Under the pieces are notes generated by a model. It worked only from the letters and a program-made list of their open reading frames with translations. It was not told where the DNA came from and made no database searches. From Chrysomallon squamiferum (lineage: Eukaryota; Mollusca; Gastropoda; Neomphalida; Peltospiridae), in assembly GCA_012295275.1 (NCBI GenBank), contig CM022679.1:700775-748274 (forward strand): 47,500 bases of DNA, given 5' to 3'. Positions 1 to 8,562 of the stretch are shown one piece after another. Numbering within the stretch: the stretch's first letter is position 1; each line of letters starts with the position of its first letter. The position numbers and the translations under genes are program-made.

Positions 1-137
1 TTATTATTATTATTACTATTACTATTATTACTATTACTATTATTATTATTATTATTACTATTACTATTATTGTTATTATTATTATTATTACTATTACTAT
101 TATTATTATTATTACTATTATTGTTATTGTTATTATT
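1..137. repeat. TTA/CTA trinucleotide microsatellite
   Basis: Imperfect (TTATTACTA)n and (TTATTG)n run from the first base of the window to about base 137, so the array probably continues to the left. No coding content. Confidence 0.95.
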
Positions 138-1020
138 TGTCTCTAGGTGCTGTGTACAAGTCTTTTTAACTTGAATCTTGTCGACAATTCTAGTCTTAAT
201 TTTTTATTTAATTTTTAATAATATGCAGCAAATATCAAGCAGAATGAAAATGCAGAGAATAAACGCTCACACAGAGAAACACATAAACAAATAAACAAAT
301 AAATAAATAAACATAACACAAAACAAACTTTCTAAAAGAAATGTCTACGAGCAAACAGAAAATATTTGTATGACTGTCGTACAAATAATTATAACAAAAA
401 AAGAGATAATTTTGCAGAGATTATAATCAGTCAGAGCGAAGCATTTAACCAATCAAAACTCCGCACAAAACCATAACAGCATTTTTTTTATTTTTTTTTT
501 ATTTTTATTTTATTAATTTATTTAAGTGTGAACTAGCAGTAAAATAAACAGTTAAAAACAAAATACTGAGTGAAACCTAATTTAGGTAGATCTAAACTGA
601 AAGATAGCGAAGTATTTTGTAAACAAATATACTACTGCTTGTCTGATCTAACATCAACCTTGCTTTTACAGCAATTTTACGATTACTCAGTCTGAAATGA
701 CGCGTTACGTAAATAGATTCATCATATTGAGCAGTTCAGTCTGAATGGACTTTACACAGATGTGACAATATAAACCTTACAAGAAGACAGTTGTCTGAAC
801 ACAACGCACTGGATACAGCGCATGAAACACGTGTACTGCGTGGGTCTAAAGAAAATCGCTTCTTTCATTTATGAAGTAGTCTGAACGAGAATTTTAAATA
901 AATGATGACCGGATTGACAGCTGATTCAGTTTTATTTTTACATCAGACTAGACATGTTTTCTATTTTCTTCCTGTGTCCATCTGAATACAGTAAATAGCC
1001 AACAGACAGTTAAACAATTT
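138..1020. other. AT-rich intergenic DNA, no gene seen
   Basis: AT-rich unique sequence with short A and T runs. I see no open frame with flanking splice signals and no repeat beyond short A/T tracts. It lies left of the block shared with the flank of the second gene copy. Confidence 0.6.
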
Positions 1021-1021
1021 C

Positions 1022-1850
1022 TCTGTGTGTGAGATATAAACACCAGTAACTGTATTTTAAATTTAAAAACCAACACACGACTGTCATAACCAGCTGCTAA
1101 CTATCATATTAATCTAATTTTTACATACCATCTGAGAGATTAAATAACAACATTAATAATAATTTAAAAAATAATAATAAAATTTAACCATCCATATATT
1201 TAAAACTGTCATTAGTACTGACAGTTTTATGTGTTTTTGTGAAACAGTTCTGAAATTGTTTTTATTCAAATCTTTTCAAATCAGATTTTAAATTACAGTT
1301 TTGAATATTCAGTTATCGTTATATGTGCTTATGCTACAGTTAAAAGTAATTTAATATTATTCAAAAATCCTGTCAAAAACAAAAATACCAGTTACGTAGA
1401 GAAGCATCCAGTAATGACTAAAGATACCGTCACAACCCAACTACGACTGGCACGTGAAATGGGGCGTTCTGATTGGTTAAATGAAATGGTTTGATTGGAT
1501 ATATGTAGTGCTTTTAGTGGTAAACGCTTCGTTTTGATTGGTGGCATGCATCGTCCTCACTGATTGGATGACACTCTGCAAATTATCATTTTTCTTGTCA
1601 TTATTCGTAGACTAGTGACACTTTACCGTTATTGTGAAAACAAATTGTGAATCTTTTAGTTAGGTATGTTGTTTTTATTTTATTGTGTTTTGTTTTGTTT
1701 TGCTTTATTTTACTGCTGTGCGCGTGCGTGTGAATGTTTTTATTCTTGTGTCTTGGTTTTTGCTTGAATTTTACGGAAACAAGAATAACAATATCAATAA
1801 TAATAATAATCATGATAATGATAATAATGATGATGACGATGGTGATGATT
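1022..1850 (+). promoter_or_regulatory. Duplicated 5' flank of cysteine-rich gene 1
   Basis: This block aligns by eye with the flank of gene 2 at 7481-8030. Shared landmarks are a CACCAGTAAC..GTATTTTAAATT block, a CCAACACACGAC block, a TCTGCAAAT.ATCATTTTT block, and a stretch resembling GTGAATRTTTTTATTCTT followed by an AAT microsatellite. Conservation of a non-coding block in front of two paralogues suggests that it contains the promoter and perhaps a non-coding first exon. A CCAG/GTTTCAG acceptor-like string sits just before the ATG in the gene copies, which supports an untranslated upstream exon. The transcription start is not determined. Confidence 0.5.
1451..1567 (+). promoter_or_regulatory. 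E-box and four inverted CCAAT boxes
   Basis: A CACGTG palindrome (1451-1456) is followed by four ATTGG pentamers (inverted CCAAT) at 1472, 1494, 1537 and 1563, all within 96 bp. CCAAT clusters are classical NF-Y binding arrays. The cluster lies about 740 bp upstream of the gene 1 start codon. The matching part of gene 2 lacks most of this segment and has GTTGG at the one alignable site. Function is inferred from motif content only. Confidence 0.4.
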
Positions 1851-1944
1851 AAAACAAAAATCAAAACGTTGGAATTTAAAATATTTGTTTACATTCGCCG
1901 GAGACAAACGTGTATTTCTCAAATAAAACTAATTACAACTGCAC

Positions 1945-2171
1945 AATCACATACACACATACCCTTTACACATACATACATACCCTTTACACATACATAC
2001 ATACCCTTGTACACATACATACATACCCTTTACACATACATACATACCCTTGTACACACACATACATACCCTTTACACATACATACATACCCTTGTACAC
2101 ATACATACATACCCTTTACACATACATACATACCCTTATACACATACATACCCTTATACACATACATACAT
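1945..2171 (+). repeat. Minisatellite of 21-24 bp units upstream of gene 1
   Basis: Tandem units built on CACATACATACATACCC followed by TTTA or TTGTA, about ten copies, ending some 130 bp before the gene 1 start codon. The open frames across it on both strands simply reflect the repeat. Confidence 0.9.
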
Positions 2172-2304
2172 AAATGCACACTGAAAAATATGTGTGCGAA
2201 AACCTTAAAACAGTAAATATAACTGCAGTATCTAACAAAAATTACAAACATTGATAAAAACGACAATAATATGTTTATATGTCAAATCCAGGTTTCAGAC
2301 AAAA

Positions 2305-5300
2305 ATGTTTTCGCTGATTACAAGTTTGAGTCTGGTTGTTGTTGTGCTTGCCCACCCAGACAACAGCGAAGAACGACGTAAAATATTTTTATACTTCAAG
2401 AGTTAAATATACAAACATCTGTACAGACATTTTACATACATCTGTATTAACAGACACTTTACATACATCTGTACAGACACTTTACATACATCTGTACTAA
2501 CAGACAGTTTACATACATCTGTACTAACAGTTTACATACATCTGTACTAACAGACAGTTTACATATATCTGTACTAACAGACACTTTACATACATCTGTA
2601 CAGACATTTTACATACATCTGTACAGACACTTTACATACATCTGTACTAACAGACAGTTTACATACATCTGTACTAACAGACACTTTACATATATCTGTA
2701 CTAACAGACAGTTTACATATATCTGTACTAACAGACAGTTTACATATATCTGCACTAACAGAAATTATATCAAACATCTGAACTAACAGACGACAATCTG
2801 TAAAATATTTTTATTTATAAATATACAAACATCTGTACAGACATTTTTACAGACAGAAAATCTGTTTTACATACATCTGTTTTACATCTGTACTAACAGT
2901 TTTACATCTGTACTAACAGACAGTTTTATATCTGTTGCCCATCCAGTACTAACAGACAACACATCTGTACTAACAGACACTTTACATATATCTGTACTAA
3001 CAGACGTTTAAAATATTTTTACATATATCTGTACTAACAGACAGTTTACATACATCTGTACTAACAGACAGTTTACATACATCTGTACAGACAGATTTAC
3101 ATACATCTGTACTAACAGACAGTTTACATACATCTGTACTAACAGACAGTTTACATACATCTGTACTAACAGACACTTTACATACATCTGTACTAACAGA
3201 CAGTTTTTAACAGACACTTTACATACATACATCTGTAACAGACACTTTACATACATCTGTACTAACAGACAGTTTACATACATCTGTACTAACAGACAGT
3301 TTACATACATCTGTACTAACAGACAGTTTACATACATCTGTACAGACACTTTACATACATCTGTACTAACAGACAGTTTACATACATCTGTACTAACAGA
3401 CACTTTACATACATCTGTACTAACAGACACTTTACATACATCTGTACTAACAGACAGTTTACATACATCTGTACTAACAGACACTTTACATACATCTGTA
3501 CTAACAGACAGTTTACATACATCTGTACTAACAGACAGTTTACATACATCTGTACTAACAGACAGTTTACATACATCTGTACTAACAGACAGTTTACATA
3601 TCTGTACTAACAGACAGTTTACATATATCTGTACTAACAGACAGTTTACATATATCTGCACTAACAGACAGTTTACATACATCTGTACTAACAGACAGTT
3701 TACATACATCTGTACTAACAGACACTTTACATACATACATCTGTACAGACATTTTATCTGTATTAACAGACACTTTACATACATCTGTACAGACACTTTA
3801 CATACATCTGTACTAACAGACAGTTTACATACATCTGTACTAACAGACAGTTTACATACATCTGTACTAACAGACAGTTTACATATATCTGTACTAACAG
3901 ACAGACATTTTACATACATCTACTAACAGACAGTTTACATACATCTGTACTAACAGACAGTTTACATACATCATCTGTTTACATACATCTGTACTAACAG
4001 ACAGTTTACATACATCTGTACTAACAGACAGTTTACATACATCTGTACAGACAGTTTACATACATCTGTACTAACAGACAGTTTACATACATCTGTACTA
4101 ACAGACAGTTTACATACATCTGTACTAACAGACACTTTACATACATCTGTACTAACAGACACTTTACATACATCTGTACTAACAGACAGTTTACATACAT
4201 CTGTACTAACAGACAGTTTACATACATCTGTACTAACAGACAGTTTACATACATCTGTACAGACTCTTTACATACTAACAGACAGTTTACATACATCTGT
4301 ACTAACAGACAGTTTACATACATCTGTACTAACAGACAGTTTACATACATCTGTACTAACAGACAGTTTACATACATCTGTACTAACAGACAGTTTACAT
4401 ACATCTGTACTAACAGACAGTTTACATACATCTGTACCTGTAAACAGAGGAAGAATGCAGCACATTTTTATATATTTCTTATTCCTGTTTTTACGTGCGT
4501 ATTTACTGAGACACATTTTTAAAATTAAATTTATTATAATCTACATTTGTAGTAAACTGTTATTATGGTCTAAAGGCAGTCACAGATGGAAGTTTGTTTA
4601 CTACGTCGTTGAGTGGACCCTGCGTCCAGTATAAGTGTGTCCACGGAGACGTCGTCGTAGAAAAAGCAGGTACGTGTCTTATTAGTTTACACACAGACTG
4701 GCACATATTCACACATGAACACAAACACGTACACACACACATATTTATATACATACACAAATACACACATACACATACACAAATACACACATACACATGA
4801 GTCCATCCTCCATCCACAGTATCCATACATAGACATAAACATACACGTGCATTCATTCATGCATCCATACATAGACATAAACATACACGTGCATGTTTGC
4901 TACGTTTTAGACTGTTACGTCAGTGGTACGTGCATTGCTGAGGGTACGACGAAAGCAGTATTATGTCAACCGTATAGGTGTGGTCGAAGCCCCGAGGGTA
5001 AAATTGGATTTTTCCCAGTTGCTGGCTCTCAACTTCGTAAGTGATTCTTCCAAACACTTGAACACATTTTAGAAAAATGATTCCCTGATTTGAAAAATTC
5101 ATTGAAGAACGGAGAAAATGAAGGAAATGTTTTTTTTTTTTTTGTAAAAAGCAGAAGTCTCAGAGCCTGGCTATTTCCTCCCCAACACAAAACAAAAAAC
5201 TGTCACATTCGTTCAGCTGTCTGCGATTATGTTCATGTAAAATATCGTCATCTGAAATGATTTAACTTCCAGACTGTCCAGACAAAGATGGAAACTGCGG

Positions 5301-5418
5301 CTACAACGACGGCGACGTTGTACGCCTGGATGTAGGGTCGAAGCTGCTTGACTGCACGTGTCGTGTAAATGAAGAAGTTGGTCACGTGACTTACGAGTTC
5401 TGCAGAGAAGTTTCTTAA
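2305..5418 (+). CDS. Secreted cysteine-rich three-module protein, copy 1
   Basis: Four coding exons: 2305-2377, 4553-4669, 4911-5036 and 5273-5418, spliced GT/AG, all introns phase 1, giving 153 residues. Exon 1 starts MFSLITSLSLVVVVLA, a clear signal peptide, so the product should be exported. Each later exon is one cysteine module: exon 2 has 3 Cys ending in CVQYKC, exon 3 has 4 Cys ending in CQPYRC and then GFFPVAGS, and exon 4 has 5 Cys with DCTC and a last Cys near the C-terminus (FCREVS). Twelve cysteines suggest six disulfides. The spacing is loosely like single VWC-type domains, but I cannot name the family or its function. The start is set by the signal peptide shared by all three copies. 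Exons 1 and 2 are nearly identical to copy 2; exons 3 and 4 are not. Confidence 0.85.
2408..4437 (+). repeat. 27-bp minisatellite filling intron 1 of gene 1
   Basis: Several dozen tandem units of about 27 bp (core ACATACATCTGTACTAACAG) with a shorter variant of about 23 bp lacking CTAA, plus occasional fused or truncated units. The array occupies nearly all of intron 1. Each full unit contains TACTAAC on the sense strand, and the short unit contains the palindrome TCTGTACAGA. The long antisense open frames here are artefacts of the period. Confidence 0.97.
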
Positions 5419-5686
5419 ACTGACTGTACAAGCCTCGACAACACGCACGACTTTTAGAACTTGTTTAGAACTTGTTTAGAACTTGTTTAAAACTTGTTTA
5501 AAACTTGGGGAGGGGCAGTTACGTTTATGTTATAGGGGTTGGGAGGGGATGGGGGTCGGGCACTGGCAGCGAGTTTTATCTTAACTGAGTTTAGCCAACT
5601 CTTCACACGACTAGGAAAATGTGTAAAATTAGCCATTTCAATACTTCAGACTAATAGAACACTATTACTATTATTATTATTATTAC

Positions 5687-5734
<48 letters not shown>

Positions 5735-6942
5735 CATCATTATTATTTATTTATTATTATTATTACTATTACTATTATTATTATTATTTATTATTATTAT
5801 CATTATTATTTATTATTATTACTATTATTATTATTATTATTAATTATTATTATTATTACTATTATTATTGATTGTTTATGTATTTTACAGATGTGTCTAG
5901 TGCTGGGTAACTAATAATTAATTGTAAAAGATAAAATAAATCAGTTTAAATCACACTGAGTCTTTGTTAAATATGTTTTTGTTTCAAGTTTCACACAGCA
6001 GCCCTTTTGTCCTACTACTGCTACTACTACTACTACTAGATTACTAAAACTGTTACTACTAATAAAATAATAATAACAGTACTAATAACAACAACAACAA
6101 CAACAATAACAATAACAACAACAACAATAATAATAATAATAATAACAATAACAACAACAACAATAATAATAATAGCAATTCTGTCAAAGTGAAACTGATA
6201 TTGTGTTTGACTTGTGATTATTATTATTATTATTATTATTATTTGTTGTTGTTGTTGTTGTTACTACTACTACTACTACTACTACTACTATAGTGAACAA
6301 CGTTAAAAACGTACCATCAGTTGATAACAAGTCTGAATCGGACGTATTCGTATCTGCAATAAAAGTTTCAATTACACGCAACGTACTACCTTATATAGCC
6401 TGCCTGGCGACAAAGTAATATTGATATTGAATTTGACTTTTGATTAAATTGTGATTAACAAAGTTACACAGACAGTAATATTTGTTATGAAGTCAGAAGT
6501 AAATTATTAAAAAAAAAAACAAAACAATAATAGAAGAAAAAAGAATGCATATAAGAAGATTTGATAAAATCCGTTTCATTAACTATTGAAGTCTGGCTGT
6601 GTGTAAATGTTACAACAGACAAATGATCTGTCACTGGACAAAGCTCCACAAATCTATTTCTTCCTGGTCTTGTTTATCAAAGACCGTTGTATGCATCTTA
6701 AGGGTGGCTGGAAAAAAGTCACAGAAAAAAGTCACAAAATGAATGAGTTTGTAGAGTATTGAATGTGGCAGCATAGTATGCAAGGGGTAATTGTTAAGCT
6801 TATGGATTAGGCTAGACTAAAGAAAAGGGCTTCACGTTGTGCAGGGGAGGTGACTTGTTACACATTAATTAGGATCTGTTAGGAAGGATTAGTTCCAGCT
6901 TACTGATTAGGATAGATTTAAACTAAGGGCTTCCTGTTGTAA
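5419..6942. other. Intergenic region with ATT and ACT/AAC microsatellites
   Basis: After the gene 1 stop there are tandem TTTAGAACTTG units (about 5455-5505), an (ATT)n array at about 5660-5868, and mixed ACT, AAC and AAT arrays at about 6018-6290. The stretch at 6700-6940 is unique and contains two similar blocks around GGATTAGG..AGA..AAGGGCTTC (about 6803 and 6906). I see no gene here. Confidence 0.6.
5935..5940 (+). terminator. Possible polyadenylation signal of gene 1
   Basis: AATAAA about 520 bp after the stop codon, beyond an (ATT)n microsatellite. It is the first clean hexamer I noted downstream. The 3' end is not otherwise marked. Confidence 0.4.
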
Positions 6943-7182
6943 ATGAGTTATAAAATGTCCCAGGTTAAAATGTGTTTCACTATATATTCTCCAGCTTGCT
7001 CTAGAAGTATTTATAATATGGAAGTTATTCATAGCAATAAGGGTGGTCGCAGGATCTGTTATGAGGGGTTCATGTACACCAAACATTCAACTCGCAAAAC
7101 AAATTTGTGGTGGAAATATGTGAAAAGATCTAGTTGTAATTGGCAGAATTTCTTCATGGTACTGGCTGGAACATCCGCCTAA
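6943..7182 (+). pseudogene. FLYWCH zinc-finger-like fragment, degenerate
   Basis: An open frame of 79 residues with a 3' half resembling a FLYWCH domain: NKGGRRICYEGFMYTKH, then a KTNLWW segment, then KRSSCN. The domain normally reads G...L..dGy.Y.......YW.C......C.a. Here the expected first metal-binding Cys after the Trp is Tyr (WWKY), while the later Cys is kept. No downstream His pair is visible, no splice context is convincing, and the frame stops soon after. FLYWCH domains occur in Mutator-like transposon proteins and host derivatives, so this is probably a transposon relic. An intact short protein is less likely. Confidence 0.4.
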
Positions 7183-7480
7183 ACCACCAACATTAAAATC
7201 AAATAACATTAACAAAAAAACTCTGACAAAATGTGTTTAATATATCTTTCATTTCTAATATATTTCTTAATCTTAATTAAAAATTGTGACTTGTTTTCCT
7301 AGAATCGCTTCTAGTCTGCATCATGCAGTGGACATTCATCTCTGCAGTAGTCACGTGGGACAAATCTTTAAGCTTTCGAGATGGCGTCTGCAGACGTGTT
7401 TTCATGTGAACGTTGTCGTGGCTTTTTCTTGTATCATTTTTCATATCTCTAATATTCATTCCGTCTGTCACAGGGTTACA

Positions 7481-8024
7481 TCTGTGTGTGTGATATACAA
7501 ACACCAGTAACCGTATTTTAAATTAAAAAACCAACACACGACCAGCTGTTATCATATTTAGTTAATATATAATCTAATTTTCATTATTTATAAACAGTTT
7601 TATGTGTTTTTCATTAAAATCTTCTCAGATCTGTTCTGAAATTACAGTTCTGTGTATGAAGTTGCCATTATTAATTTTCCTTCTATTATAAAACGGAATT
7701 TAATATTATTATTATTATTTTTTAAATCCTGCACTAACAAATAATTTAATAATAATAACAATATTAAATTGTAGAATCTGGTTGGGTGGAGCTCTGCAAA
7801 TGATCATTTTTGTTATTATTCGTTGAGTGGTGACACGTGTAGCTGCGGTTTGCTCGGAAAGGTTTTTCTGAAAGGTTTTTCTGAAAGGTTTGTTTTTTAT
7901 TAGGTGTATTTTTTATTAGGTATGGTGCGTTTATTATTTTATTATTCTGAGAGTGTGAATATTTTTATTCTTTGGATTTTGGTTTTCTTCATTTTGACGA
8001 AAATAAGAATACGAACAATGACAA

Positions 8025-8096
<72 letters not shown>

Positions 8097-8107
8097 AAGA
8101 AGAAGAA

Positions 8108-8138
<31 letters not shown>

Positions 8139-8160
8139 TAATAATAATAATATGTTTATA
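7481..8160 (+). promoter_or_regulatory. Duplicated 5' flank of cysteine-rich gene 2
   Basis: Homologous to the gene 1 flank beginning at 1022, with many substitutions and a deletion of the part carrying three of the four inverted CCAAT boxes. It includes three tandem GAAAGGTTTTTCT-like units near 7857-7895. It ends in an AAT/AAG microsatellite close to the coding start, where the sequence becomes nearly identical to gene 1 again. Confidence 0.5.
8024..8152 (+). repeat. (AAT)n-(AAG)n compound microsatellite
   Basis: AAT repeats switch to AAG repeats and back to AAT about 30 bp before the gene 2 start codon. The same compound array stands before gene 3 (about 12354-12452), so it probably predates the tandem duplication or recurs in a shared context. 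Confidence 0.95.
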
Positions 8161-8185
8161 TGTCAAATCCCAGTTTCAGACAAAA

Positions 8186-8527
8186 ATGTTTTCGCTGATT
8201 ACAAGTTTGAGTCTGGTTGTTGTTGTGCTTGCCTACCCAGACAACAGAGAAGAACGACGTAAAATATTTTTATACTTCTACTTTTTTTATTTATCAGAGA
8301 CACTAATAATTATATATACACAGTGTGAACAGACACACACTCAAAAACACACACGCACACCACACAGAGAGACAAAGACATATGCAAATACATACACATA
8401 ACCTGTCACATAAAGTATATATATATATATATACATACATACATACATACATACATACATACATACATACATACATACATACATACAAACATACATATAT
8501 ACATACATACATACATATTATTATTAT

Positions 8528-8562
<35 letters not shown>

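Noticed and set aside
3008-3919. 303-residue open frame on the minus strand, rich in Cys, Val and Leu
   Set aside because: It is the antisense of the 27-bp minisatellite. A period divisible by three keeps several frames open, and it lies inside an intron of a supported + strand gene.
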